This document shows, piece after piece, positions 1-7,277 of a stretch of 12,815 bases of DNA. The DNA comes from Gammaproteobacteria bacterium (GTDB lineage Bacteria > Pseudomonadota > Gammaproteobacteria > Thiohalospirales > Thiohalospiraceae). The notes beneath the pieces were generated by a model. The model saw nothing but the letters and a program-made list of their open reading frames with translations, was not told where the DNA came from and searched no databases. The stretch lies in assembly GCA_014762485.1 (NCBI GenBank), contig JABURU010000150.1:1-12815 (forward strand), read 5' to 3'. Made by a program: the position numbers and the translations under genes. Position 1 is the first letter of the stretch, and each line of letters opens with the position of its first letter.

Positions 1-83
1 ATTTTTTGTAACACTTTCGTTTTGCCGGCGTCATCTACATCGATCACGATGCGTTCAGAAGAAAGGATATCGCTGATCTTCAT
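1..83 (-). CDS. ptsN: PTS IIA-Ntr protein PtsN, N-terminal fragment
   Basis: Partial gene: 27 codons run from an ATG at 83-81 to the window edge, starting MKISDILSSERIVID. PtsN is the EIIA protein of the nitrogen phosphotransferase system, which receives phosphate from NPr and modulates potassium transport and other targets in the cytoplasm. The opening residues fit the usual 'xISDIL' start of this family, and the position directly after rpoN and hpf is the conserved place for ptsN. The active-site histidine lies outside the window, so the call rests on the short N-terminus plus synteny. It lies 32 nt after hpf. No Shine-Dalgarno sequence is visible in the AT-rich leader (84-100), so it may be translated by coupling with hpf or by an AT-rich leader. 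Confidence 0.75.
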   Translation of the reverse strand, partial: MKISDILSSERIVIDVDDAGKTKVLQK

Positions 84-115
84 ATAATATATATCGAATA
101 CTTAGTACGCTGGCT

Positions 116-433
116 TTAATCGGGAATGATATTTTTCTCACCACGATGGTGATCTTTTACCTTTTCTTTATGCTTTTTGATCTGTCGATCCAGTTTATCG
201 ACCATGGAATCAATAGCGGCATAAAGGTTTTCATCTTCACTGTTGGCGAATAATTCACCGCCTGCAATGTTGACCGTTGCCTCGGCTTTTTGGCGAGTTT
301 TCTCTACGCTCAGGATGACGTGTACGTTACCCACATAATCAAAATGGTTGTCTATCTTCTGGATTTTTTCCGTAACGTAGCTGCGCATGGAATCGGTTAC
401 TTCAATGTGATGGCCTGTGATATTTAGTTGCAT
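116..433 (-). CDS. hpf: Ribosome hibernation promoting factor HPF (short form)
   Basis: This 105-residue protein matches the short HPF/YfiA family. In E. coli these proteins bind the decoding region of the 30S subunit in stationary phase and promote inactive 100S ribosome dimers. The N-terminus MQLNITGHHIEVT is nearly the E. coli HPF start, and the conserved 'YAAIDSMVDKLDRQIKKHK' block is present at about residues 71-89, followed by a basic tail. There is no C-terminal dimerisation domain as in long HPF, so dimers would need an RMF-like partner. The ATG at 433 has a good GGAG Shine-Dalgarno sequence 7 nt upstream. The gene starts 17 nt after rpoN, the usual arrangement, and is probably cotranscribed with it. 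Confidence 0.96.
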   Translation of the reverse strand: MQLNITGHHIEVTDSMRSYVTEKIQKIDNHFDYVGNVHVILSVEKTRQKAEATVNIAGGELFANSEDENLYAAIDSMVDKLDRQIKKHKEKVKDHHRGEKNIIPD

Positions 434-450
434 AATGACTCTCCGGTTTG

Positions 451-1929
451 TCAGGCAAGACGCTTTCGTTGATTGGATGGCGGAATATTTAACGCCTCAC
501 GATACTTGGCGATGGTTCTGCGAGCTACATCGATTCCTTGTTCGGCGAGCAGGCTGGCAATCTTGTTATCGCTCAGGGGCTTTCGGTGGTCTTCGTTAGC
601 CACCAGCTTTTTGATCAGAGCATGTATCGCAGTGGAGGAGACATCGTCCCCTTCGGTAGAGCTCACATGGCTAGAGAAGAAGTATTTCAACTCAAATATG
701 CCCATAGGTGAGTGTAGGTATTTTTTGTTGGTTACGCGTGAAATGGTCGACTCATGCATGTCGACAGCCTCGGCGATATCATGCAAAACGAGAGGCTTCA
801 TCGCCTCCTGGCCATGCTCAAAAAACTCTTTTTGTCGCTCAACGATACTGCTGGCCACCTTGAGTAAGGTTTCGTTACGGCTTTGCAGGCTTTTCAGGAA
901 CCAGCGAGCTTCCTGTAGATGGTTTTTTAGCGACACGTTGTCACTGCTGGAATTACCGCGCTGTATCAGACTGGCGTAATACGGATTTACCCGCAACCTG
1001 GGAGCCGTGTCCGGGTTAAGTTCAACGCGCCACTGTCCATGAACTTTACGTACGTATGCATCTGGCACTACGTACTCGGTGTTATCAGTGGATATCTGGT
1101 TTCCTGGGCGTGGGTTTAAAGACTGTATGAGCTGTATTACCTCGGTGAGCTCATCCTGGCTGAGCTTCATCTTGCGTGACAGCTGGTTAAAGTCTCGCTT
1201 GGCCAGTAGCTCAAAGTAATGCTGCAAAAGCTGCTTTGCCTCGGGCAACCAGTGTGTTGTCTCGGGCAGAGGGCGTAGCTGTATGAGCAGGCTTTCTTGT
1301 AGATCGCGGGCGGCTACACCCAGTGGATCAAAATTTTGTATCTGGCGAAGGGTGGCCTCTACTTCATCCATTTCCAGTTCAGGATCTTGTGCATAAAGTG
1401 ACTGAAAGATCTCGTCCAGGCTGGTACTGATATAGCCATCCTCATCAATGGCATCTATGATCGCCATGGCAGTTAAGCGGTCACGTGGACTGAAGTGGCT
1501 CATTTCCAGTTGCCAGGTCAGGTGATCCTGCAGGCTTTCTTCGGTACTACCCTGGTACTCATAGTCGCTGCTTTCTGCAGAGGCCATGCTGGAGACCGGG
1601 GTGGGGCTGTCGTAGATATCATCCCAGCTACTATCGACAGGCAGGTCTTCGGGGATATCGTTACTGGTTTCCTGAACCGGTTCGACATTGAGTTCAGAGC
1701 TGTCGTCCTGGGTATTATTTAGTTCGTTGCTGGTAGCAGCATCATTCTCCGCTGGGGGATTGCCATCATTATCCTCATCATTGACTTCGAGCATCATGTT
1801 GGATTCAAGAACGTCCTGAATCTCATTTTGTAGCTCAAGGGAGGACAGCTGCAACAACTTGATAGCCTGTTGCAGTTGGGGGGTCATGGTAAGGTGCTGC
1901 CCAAAGCGCAGCTGGATCGACTGTTTCAT
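451..1929 (-). CDS. rpoN: RNA polymerase sigma-54 factor RpoN
   Basis: This is a full-length 492-residue sigma-54 factor, which directs RNA polymerase to -24/-12 promoters that need an activator ATPase. The glutamine- and leucine-rich region I is at residues 1-50 (RFGQHLTMTPQLQQAIKLLQ). It is followed by an acidic, low-complexity region II linker (about 50-125) rich in D, E, N and S. The core-binding region spans about 125-330. A helix-turn-helix lies near 384-405 (DIAEAVDMHESTISRVT), and the diagnostic RpoN box ARRTIAKYRE at 469-478 recognises the -24 element. All hallmark parts are intact. It sits between lptB and hpf, the conserved gammaproteobacterial position. The 83-nt gap upstream is the longest in this arm and could hold its own promoter. 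Confidence 0.98.
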   Translation of the reverse strand: MKQSIQLRFGQHLTMTPQLQQAIKLLQLSSLELQNEIQDVLESNMMLEVNDEDNDGNPPAENDAATSNELNNTQDDSSELNVEPVQETSNDIPEDLPVDSSWDDIYDSPTPVSSMASAESSDYEYQGSTEESLQDHLTWQLEMSHFSPRDRLTAMAIIDAIDEDGYISTSLDEIFQSLYAQDPELEMDEVEATLRQIQNFDPLGVAARDLQESLLIQLRPLPETTHWLPEAKQLLQHYFELLAKRDFNQLSRKMKLSQDELTEVIQLIQSLNPRPGNQISTDNTEYVVPDAYVRKVHGQWRVELNPDTAPRLRVNPYYASLIQRGNSSSDNVSLKNHLQEARWFLKSLQSRNETLLKVASSIVERQKEFFEHGQEAMKPLVLHDIAEAVDMHESTISRVTNKKYLHSPMGIFELKYFFSSHVSSTEGDDVSSTAIHALIKKLVANEDHRKPLSDNKIASLLAEQGIDVARRTIAKYREALNIPPSNQRKRLA

Positions 1930-2012
1930 ATCAATCTAGGATCGACAAGTCCGGCTTTATTCTTAACGATAATTGTATCCTAGTTTAGTGCTTACAGGCA
2001 CTATTCTTGCAT
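1930..2012 (-). promoter_or_regulatory. rpoN leader with possible promoter and small inverted repeats
   Basis: This 83-nt spacer between lptB and rpoN is the only sizeable gap in the left arm. On the minus strand it carries TACAAT (plus 1972-1977), a 5/6 match to a sigma-70 -10 box, but no convincing -35 lies 15-19 nt upstream. A perfect 6-bp inverted repeat TAGTGC/GCACTA (1986-1991 and 1998-2003) with a 6-nt loop sits just after the lptB stop. A 7-bp pair CTAGGAT/ATCCTAG (1936-1942 and 1977-1983) encloses 34 nt. The hairpin has no following run of T in the transcribed direction, so it is not a standard terminator. An internal rpoN promoter is plausible but unproven. Confidence 0.3.
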
Positions 2013-2738
2013 TTACAATGTGAATTTATTGCCCAGGTAGACATCGCGCACCTGTTGGTTTTCCAGCAGCTCGTTCGGGATGCCCTCAGCAATTACTCGA
2101 CCCTGGCTGACGATATAGCCTCGTTGGCAGATCCCCAGAGTTTCTCGTACATTGTGATCCGTGATTAGCACGCCTATACCACGTTCACTGAGCTGCTTGA
2201 TAATGCCCTGTATATCGAGCACGGAAATAGGATCTACCCCGGCAAAAGGCTCGTCCAGCAGGATAAACTGCGGTTCGGTCGCCAGTGCTCGGGCGATCTC
2301 TACACGACGGCGCTCTCCACCAGAGAGGCTCATACCCTGAACCTTGCGAATATGGCTAATATGAAACTCTTGCAGTAGCTGTTCCAGCTTCTGTTCCTGT
2401 TGAGTCCGACTTAACTCCTTACGAGTTTGCAGGATGGAGAGAATATTGTCTTCCACACTCAGGCGGCGGAAGACAGAAGCCTCCTGAGGCAGGTAGCCTA
2501 CACCCAGTCGAGCACGTACGTGCATCGGGTGGCGAGTGATGTCCTGCCCGTCAAGGGTAATGCTGCCCTCATCGCACGGCACGAGGCCGACGATCATATA
2601 AAAGCTGGTGGTTTTCCCGGCACCATTGGGTCCCAGCAGGCCAATAATTTCGCCGCTACTGAGCTCTAGTGAGACATTATCCACTACACGACGTGGCTTA
2701 TAGATTTTGGCCAGGTTACTAGCGCGTAGTGTCGACAT
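2013..2738 (-). CDS. lptB: LPS export ABC transporter ATP-binding protein LptB
   Basis: LptB is the cytoplasmic ATPase that, as a dimer with LptF and LptG, extracts LPS from the inner membrane and powers its push along the LptC-LptA-LptD bridge. The 241 residues match the family length. Visible motifs are Walker A GPNGAGKTT (36-44), the Q-loop with Q85, signature LSGGE (138-142), Walker B ending in D162-E163, and the switch H195 in ITDHN. The substitution-prone neighbour 'EPFAGVDPISV' after Walker B is typical of LptB. Its ATG shares one base with the lptA stop (TAATG), suggesting coupled translation. LptF and LptG are not in this window and are usually encoded elsewhere. Confidence 0.98.
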   Translation of the reverse strand: MSTLRASNLAKIYKPRRVVDNVSLELSSGEIIGLLGPNGAGKTTSFYMIVGLVPCDEGSITLDGQDITRHPMHVRARLGVGYLPQEASVFRRLSVEDNILSILQTRKELSRTQQEQKLEQLLQEFHISHIRKVQGMSLSGGERRRVEIARALATEPQFILLDEPFAGVDPISVLDIQGIIKQLSERGIGVLITDHNVRETLGICQRGYIVSQGRVIAEGIPNELLENQQVRDVYLGNKFTL

Positions 2739-3220
2739 TAAGGCTGTTTCCCTGGTTGAGGCTGTATCACCATTTCAAACCGGCTACCGTTCTGTTTATC
2801 GCCATTTGCCCTGGCTTCTTTGGTGCGAAGTTTATAGATAATTTCTTCACCTTTTAAGGAGTCATTGCCATCAAAAAATTCGGCACCACCACGTAGCAAT
2901 ACGACTTCGTTGCGCGCATCATAACTTAGTTTATTGGCTTTGCCATGTATTTGTCCGCTATCGCCTTTGTGTTGAAAGCGTACTGGACGCCCGCTGGCTG
3001 AAATGGAAGAGAGTTTTTCATCCTCACGCTTCACCGTCATCTCATCTGCCTGAATCAGGACGTCATTTGCTTCTTGTCGGAGCTCCACCGTGCCTTTGAA
3101 GATCATTACACCGGTTTGACCACTGAACTCGGCGCTATCGGCCGATATCTGGCTGCGCTCGGCATGCACGCTACTAGCCATGAAGCCAGTGAGCAATAAT
3201 GTTAATAATAACCTAGTCAT
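2738..3220 (-). CDS. lptA: Periplasmic LPS transport protein LptA
   Basis: LptA is the periplasmic bridge protein whose stacked beta-jellyroll units carry LPS from LptC to LptD. The chosen ATG (3220-3218) gives 160 residues with a clean signal peptide (about 1-20, hydrophobic LLLTLLLTGFMASS, cleavage after VHA) and an OstA/LptA domain at about 23-135, including FKGTVELRQ and ANKLSYDARNEVVLLRGGAEF-type strands. A GAG element 7 nt upstream can serve as ribosome binding site. The reading frame stays open to a GTG at 3247, but that start would put nine non-hydrophobic residues before the signal peptide and lengthen the overlap with lptC from 8 to 35 nt, so I reject it. Its stop overlaps the lptB start by one base. 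Confidence 0.95.
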   Translation of the reverse strand: MTRLLLTLLLTGFMASSVHAERSQISADSAEFSGQTGVMIFKGTVELRQEANDVLIQADEMTVKREDEKLSSISASGRPVRFQHKGDSGQIHGKANKLSYDARNEVVLLRGGAEFFDGNDSLKGEEIIYKLRTKEARANGDKQNGSRFEMVIQPQPGKQP

Positions 3221-3779
3221 GTCGGATCTCGCTGGTAACGCCACCACTCATGGATAGTCTCTTTTTCTCTCCATCCAGCACAAAGCCCTGGGCGGCATTG
3301 ATGTGGCCATCAACCGTCTCGATTCGGGTAGGCGCCTGGCTTTGCGCTATTTTTTCGTCTGGTTCTATGATCATATCCGAGCTATGAATGATCGTCGGAG
3401 GCTGATCCGAGCGCTGGAAATAGTGCAGCGTAGTCTTGCCCTGCATTGTAACAACACGGCTCTGGTTATCGATCTGGGCGCTCTCGGATTCCGCCTGCCA
3501 CAAAACCGTTTGGTGTTGGTAGCTGCGAAATAGTGGCCTGGAGATAGTCAGCCGATCGCTTTTAGGATAGTGGATCATCTCTTCACCTTGTATGTCATAA
3601 AGCGGCAGACCTTGGTCATCATGCTCGGTGATGGTAAAGGTGCTGATGCTGTAATCTGGACTGTCCTGTTCCGAGCGCTCCTCAGATGGGTGTATGACCT
3701 CTTCCTGGTACAACAACCAGCCACTGAATCCTACTATGGCAAGTAATCCAATGATGGCGAACAGCAGGCGGGTATTCAT
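3213..3779 (-). CDS. lptC: LPS export system protein LptC
   Basis: LptC is the bitopic inner-membrane protein that takes LPS from LptB2FG and hands it to LptA. The 188 residues begin with one transmembrane helix at about 4-24 (LLFAIIGLLAIVGFSGWLLY), followed by a periplasmic beta-jellyroll domain. The family's characteristic opening 'PDYSISTFTITEHDDQG' is at about 41-57, followed by a 'GEEMIHYPKSDRLTISRP' stretch. Length and layout match E. coli LptC (191 residues). The ATG overlaps the kdsC stop by one base (TAATG), and the 3' end overlaps lptA by 8 nt, so kdsC, lptC, lptA and lptB appear translationally linked. Confidence 0.95.
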   Translation of the reverse strand: MNTRLLFAIIGLLAIVGFSGWLLYQEEVIHPSEERSEQDSPDYSISTFTITEHDDQGLPLYDIQGEEMIHYPKSDRLTISRPLFRSYQHQTVLWQAESESAQIDNQSRVVTMQGKTTLHYFQRSDQPPTIIHSSDMIIEPDEKIAQSQAPTRIETVDGHINAAQGFVLDGEKKRLSMSGGVTSEIRHD

Positions 3780-4303
3780 TATTTAAGATACTTTTGCATC
3801 ATGGTGTCCAGGTTATTCTGGGCACGCATGATCAGTTCACAAACATCGCGAGCGGCCCCGCGCCCACCATTACTGGGGGTTTGCCAATGAGTATGCTCCT
3901 TTACCAGCGGGTGAGCATCCTGTACCGCGATGGCTAGTCCTACCCGTAGCAACACCGGGATATCGATGACATCATCACCGACATAGGCGATGTTCTCCGG
4001 GGGAATGCCGGTTTTTTCACACATATCTTCGAAGGCAGGCAGTTTGTCCAGTCTGCCCTGGTAGACATGATGTATGCCCATGCTTTCCATTCGGTGCCTG
4101 ACCACATTGGAGGTACGGCCGGTTATGATGCCTATGTCCACACCAGTAGAGCGGAGCATGTTCATGCCATGTCCATCGCGGGAATAGAAGGCTTTATATT
4201 CTTCTCCATCATCGCCGATAAACAGGCTGCCATCGGTCAGTACGCCATCAACATCAAACACTACCATCTTAATGGCGGAGGCTTTTTCTAAAATATCCTT
4301 CAT
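3779..4303 (-). CDS. kdsC: 3-deoxy-D-manno-octulosonate 8-phosphate phosphatase KdsC
   Basis: KdsC removes phosphate from Kdo 8-phosphate to give Kdo, the inner-core sugar of LPS. It is a cytoplasmic, Mg-dependent C0-type HAD phosphatase that works as a tetramer. Motif I is FDVDGVLTDG with nucleophile D17 and acid/base D19, motif II is T61 in ITGR, motif III lysine is K87, and motif IV is GDD (D110, D111). The 174 residues lack any cap domain, as expected. An AAGGA Shine-Dalgarno sequence 8 nt before the ATG immediately follows the kdsD stop, with 11 nt between the genes. It directly follows KdsD, the enzyme two steps earlier in the same pathway. Confidence 0.97.
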   Translation of the reverse strand: MKDILEKASAIKMVVFDVDGVLTDGSLFIGDDGEEYKAFYSRDGHGMNMLRSTGVDIGIITGRTSNVVRHRMESMGIHHVYQGRLDKLPAFEDMCEKTGIPPENIAYVGDDVIDIPVLLRVGLAIAVQDAHPLVKEHTHWQTPSNGGRGAARDVCELIMRAQNNLDTMMQKYLK

Positions 4304-4314
4304 TAAATATTTCC

Positions 4315-5289
4315 TTACACAACGCCAGAACGTAACAAGTCATGCATATTAAACGTTCCGACTACTTTGCCTCTATCATCCAGTACTGGCAGGGCATTAA
4401 TTTTGTATTGATCCATTAACTGCAAGGCTTCGGCTGCCAGCATATCGGCGCGGGCATGTTTGGGGTTTACCGTCATGTGATCGCTGACCCGCATGGTATG
4501 GACATCCACATGTGTGTGATCCATCAGGCGACGTAGGTCGCCATCGGTAAATATGCCTAGCAAGATGCCATTTGCATCAATCACCGAGGTCATCCCCAGA
4601 CCCTTGTTCGACATCTCCAGTAGTGCTTCACCCAGGCTGGCTTGCTCACCAACGTTGGGGATATCGTCACCGGTATGCATAATGTCGCTAATATGCAATA
4701 ACAGGCGTCGTCCCAGGCGACCGCCAGGGTGAGACAAGGCGAAATCATCGGCGGTAAAGCCTCGAGATTCCAGCAGCGATACGGCCAGGGCATCGCCCAT
4801 CGCCAGGCAGGCGGTAGTACTGGCAGTAGGCGCAAGGCCTAGAGGGCAGGCCTCTTTTTCTATGCTTACATCTATATTTACATCGGCAGTACGTGACAGC
4901 CGTGATGTCGGGTTGCCTGTGAGTGTGATCAAGGGGATCTTGAGACGTTTAATTAATGGCAGGATGGTAAGCAGCTCATCGGTCTCGCCAGAGTTGGAGA
5001 GGGCAAGCACGACATCCTTTTCGGTAATCATACCGAGGTCGCCATGGCTGGCTTCACCAGGGTGCATGAAGAAGGCCGGGGTACCGGTACTGGCCAGGGT
5101 CGCGGCTATCTTGTTGCCGATATGGCCGGATTTACCCATGCCAGAGACGACAATACGACCTTCACACTCCAGCATTAACTGACAGGCTTTGACAAACTCA
5201 TCATTAATTCGTTGCTTTTGAAAGGTTATGGCTTGTGCCTCGACATCCAGTACGGCTTCGGCAAGGCTTTTGACTTTATTGTTATCCAT
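4315..5289 (-). CDS. kdsD: D-arabinose 5-phosphate isomerase KdsD
   Basis: KdsD converts D-ribulose 5-phosphate to D-arabinose 5-phosphate, the first committed step towards Kdo. The 324-residue protein has an SIS (sugar isomerase) domain at about 35-190 and two CBS domains at about 203-257 and 267-320. The four residues important in E. coli KdsD (K59, E111, E152, H193) align with K53 in GMGKSGH, E105 in SNSGETDE, E146 in KEACPLG and H187 in LSHPGG, so the active site is intact. It starts 19 nt after the small HMA gene. No clear Shine-Dalgarno sequence precedes this ATG, so coupling to the upstream gene is possible. It is followed by kdsC after 11 nt. Confidence 0.97.
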   Translation of the reverse strand: MDNNKVKSLAEAVLDVEAQAITFQKQRINDEFVKACQLMLECEGRIVVSGMGKSGHIGNKIAATLASTGTPAFFMHPGEASHGDLGMITEKDVVLALSNSGETDELLTILPLIKRLKIPLITLTGNPTSRLSRTADVNIDVSIEKEACPLGLAPTASTTACLAMGDALAVSLLESRGFTADDFALSHPGGRLGRRLLLHISDIMHTGDDIPNVGEQASLGEALLEMSNKGLGMTSVIDANGILLGIFTDGDLRRLMDHTHVDVHTMRVSDHMTVNPKHARADMLAAEALQLMDQYKINALPVLDDRGKVVGTFNMHDLLRSGVV

Positions 5290-5308
5290 GATTATCGATC
5301 GTATTGGC

Positions 5309-5509
5309 TTATGCTTCCGGGTAACCTAGCTCAGTCAGCTTTTGACTCAGGCTAGTGCGAGAAAGTTCAACGCCTTCTACTTTGACCAGGCCACCATCGA
5401 TCGTGACATCTACCTGTTCTATACCGTTCATGGCCGTTAGGCCATCCACAATGGCCTTCACGCAGCCACCACATTTGACATTTTGTACGGTAAATTCTTC
5501 TGTAGTCAT
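5309..5509 (-). CDS. Small heavy-metal-associated (HMA) domain protein, copper-chaperone-like
   Basis: This 66-residue protein is a single ferredoxin-like HMA domain (beta-alpha-beta-beta-alpha-beta). It has the metal-binding pair C13 and C16 in VKCGGC, and the usual downstream pattern 'GLTAMNGIEQVDVTIDGG' for the first helix and second strand. HMA proteins of this size bind Cu(I) or similar soft metals and pass them to P-type ATPases, but here no such ATPase is nearby, so the partner and the metal are unknown. The canonical methionine two residues before the first cysteine is replaced (V11, K12). A strong GGGGAG Shine-Dalgarno sequence sits 5 nt before the ATG. It lies 26 nt after yrbG and 19 nt before kdsD, a place where E. 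coli has no gene. Confidence 0.88.
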   Translation of the reverse strand: MTTEEFTVQNVKCGGCVKAIVDGLTAMNGIEQVDVTIDGGLVKVEGVELSRTSLSQKLTELGYPEA

Positions 5510-5535
5510 GATTACTCCCCGGTTTGATTTTTCTG

Positions 5536-6501
5536 TTATAGGCTTTGTTGCCCGAGCATGAGCAGGTAGCCAAAGTAGACCGTTAACAGCGCCCCACCTT
5601 CATAACGATTCAGCTTGCCCGAACCTTTGAATCCATAGGCCATCACAAACAGGGCGATGGTGACGCCGATCATCATCGGCAAGTCGCGGCTAAATACTGA
5701 GGCCTCTACCTGGTAGCCCTGAATTAGGCCAGGTAGCCCCATAACACCTAATATATTGAACATATTGGAACCGATTACATTTCCAATAGCAATGTCGTGC
5801 TCATTCTTTAGTGCGCTCATCACGGTAGCCGCCAGTTCCGGTAGGCTGGTGCCGATGGCGATGATCGTCAGTCCAATCACCAGGTCACTGACACCAAATG
5901 CACGGGCAATATCTACTGCTCCGGTGACCAGTACTCGGGAACTGATTAGCAGAACCACAATACCAAGGAGCAACAAGCCCAGCGCCTTCCACACCGGCAT
6001 ATCACTAGGTATCTCTGCCTCAAATTCGACGTTCATCGGATCTTTTTTGCGCCCCTGCAGGGCAACCAGGACGATCCAGTAAATGATCAATAGCAGGCCA
6101 CCCATCATCAGGGCTCCATCCAGGTGAGAAAGGTGACCATCCATAACCAGCATCAGGGCAAACAGGGTCGCGAGAAAGAGTATAGGAAACTCACGCTGTA
6201 ATACGCCCGAATGAACGGACATCGGCTTAATCAAGGCGGTAAAACCTAATACCAGTGCAATGTTAGTGATGTTTGAGCCTATGGCATTGCCCACACCCAG
6301 ACCGGCATTGCCATCGATGGCGGCAATACTGGATACCAGCATTTCAGGGGCAGAGGTGGCGAAGCCAACAATCGTCAGTCCTATAATAAGGGGAGGGATG
6401 CCCAGATTGCGTGCCGTGGCCGAGGCCCCGATGACGAACCGATCTGCGCCCCAAACCAGGAAAACAAATCCAAAAATGACGTATAAATAGGATTCCAGCA
6501 T
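5536..6501 (-). CDS. yrbG: YrbG-type calcium/sodium antiporter
   Basis: This is an inner-membrane cation exchanger of the Ca2+:cation antiporter superfamily, similar to E. coli YrbG and structurally characterised relatives of NCX/NCKX. The 321 residues form about ten membrane helices in two inverted repeats. The alpha-1 repeat holds GFATSAPE (46-53) and GNAIGSN (71-77). The alpha-2 repeat holds GTSLPE (217-222) and GNVIGSN (240-246). These acidic and polar residues line the ion sites. A charged cytoplasmic loop lies between the halves at about 150-170. A GAGAG ribosome binding site precedes the ATG. It follows mlaA by 17 nt. Its location upstream of kdsD is the E. coli arrangement; ion specificity cannot be told from sequence alone. 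Confidence 0.93.
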   Translation of the reverse strand: MLESYLYVIFGFVFLVWGADRFVIGASATARNLGIPPLIIGLTIVGFATSAPEMLVSSIAAIDGNAGLGVGNAIGSNITNIALVLGFTALIKPMSVHSGVLQREFPILFLATLFALMLVMDGHLSHLDGALMMGGLLLIIYWIVLVALQGRKKDPMNVEFEAEIPSDMPVWKALGLLLLGIVVLLISSRVLVTGAVDIARAFGVSDLVIGLTIIAIGTSLPELAATVMSALKNEHDIAIGNVIGSNMFNILGVMGLPGLIQGYQVEASVFSRDLPMMIGVTIALFVMAYGFKGSGKLNRYEGGALLTVYFGYLLMLGQQSL

Positions 6502-6518
6502 AAATCTCTCTTACGTGT

Positions 6519-7277
6519 TTATTTAGGTGGTGCCACTTCCAGCTCCAGACCATTGAGCAGATCCAGTTCTTCCAGTGAAGGTTCTTCCACGGGCGGGTTG
6601 CCATCGTAGATCAGGTTTTGTCGATGTTGGAAATAGGTTTCGCGGTGGAAAGTATACGGGTCAAAGCTCGCTTGTTCCAGAACGCGGCTGGCCCCCAGTA
6701 GATCGGCACGGGTATCGATAAAGTCCAGGCTGAGCAGCGTGTAATAAGTGGACTCATCGTTATGGTGGTAATAAGGCTCACTATTAAAGTCGCCTACCCA
6801 GCCGGCCCCATCACGAATCGAGCTGGGGCCAAGAAACGGCAGCACCAGGTAATTACCATTGCCTATACCCCATACTGCGAGGGTTTGCCCAAAGTCCTCA
6901 TTATGCTTTTCCAGGCCTATCGGTGTCGCTACATCAAAAAAGCCGGCCAGGCCGATAGTGGAGTTCACACCAAAGCGAGTCAGGTCACCGACAAAGTCTA
7001 GCGGCTTGGCCTGCAACAGGTTGTTCAGTGCATTGGGGATATCGCCCAGGTTGCCAAAGAAATTGCTCACGCCGGTATCGATCCATCGAGGGGTAATAAA
7101 TTGGTAGCCCCTGGCAACCGGCTTCATCACATAGTTATCAACATTTTCATTAAAACTGTATATCGAACGGTTAAACCCTTCCCATGGGTCACGTTCGTCC
7201 GTCACTTTGCCGCTACTGGCACAACCTGAAAGGCTAAGCTGTAAGAGCAGCAGCAAGATAACAAGGCGGTTAGACAT
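6519..7277 (-). CDS. mlaA: Outer-membrane phospholipid-removing lipoprotein MlaA (VacJ)
   Basis: MlaA (VacJ) sits in the inner leaflet of the outer membrane and takes mislocalised phospholipids from the outer leaflet, handing them to MlaC for return to the inner membrane. The chosen ATG (7277) gives 252 residues with a lipoprotein signal and lipobox LSGC (C19); the next residue is A20 rather than D, consistent with outer-membrane sorting. The family signature DPWEGFNR is at 30-37, followed by YSFNENVDNYVMKP, with 'NFFGNLGDIPNALNNLLQ' at 72-89 and 'GLEKHNEDFGQTLAVWG' at about 121-137. The frame is open to a TTG at 7313, rejected because it would bury the signal. GGAA lies 9 nt upstream. In E. 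coli mlaA is not in this locus. Confidence 0.96.
   Translation of the reverse strand: MSNRLVILLLLLQLSLSGCASSGKVTDERDPWEGFNRSIYSFNENVDNYVMKPVARGYQFITPRWIDTGVSNFFGNLGDIPNALNNLLQAKPLDFVGDLTRFGVNSTIGLAGFFDVATPIGLEKHNEDFGQTLAVWGIGNGNYLVLPFLGPSSIRDGAGWVGDFNSEPYYHHNDESTYYTLLSLDFIDTRADLLGASRVLEQASFDPYTFHRETYFQHRQNLIYDGNPPVEEPSLEELDLLNGLELEVAPPK

Noticed and set aside
473..979. 168-codon open frame on the plus strand
   Set aside because: It lies wholly inside rpoN on the other strand, has no recognisable domain, and rpoN is intact and conserved, so it is a shadow frame.
1986..2003. Rho-independent terminator after lptB
   Set aside because: The hairpin has a 6-bp stem but no T-run follows in the transcribed direction, so it does not meet the usual pattern.
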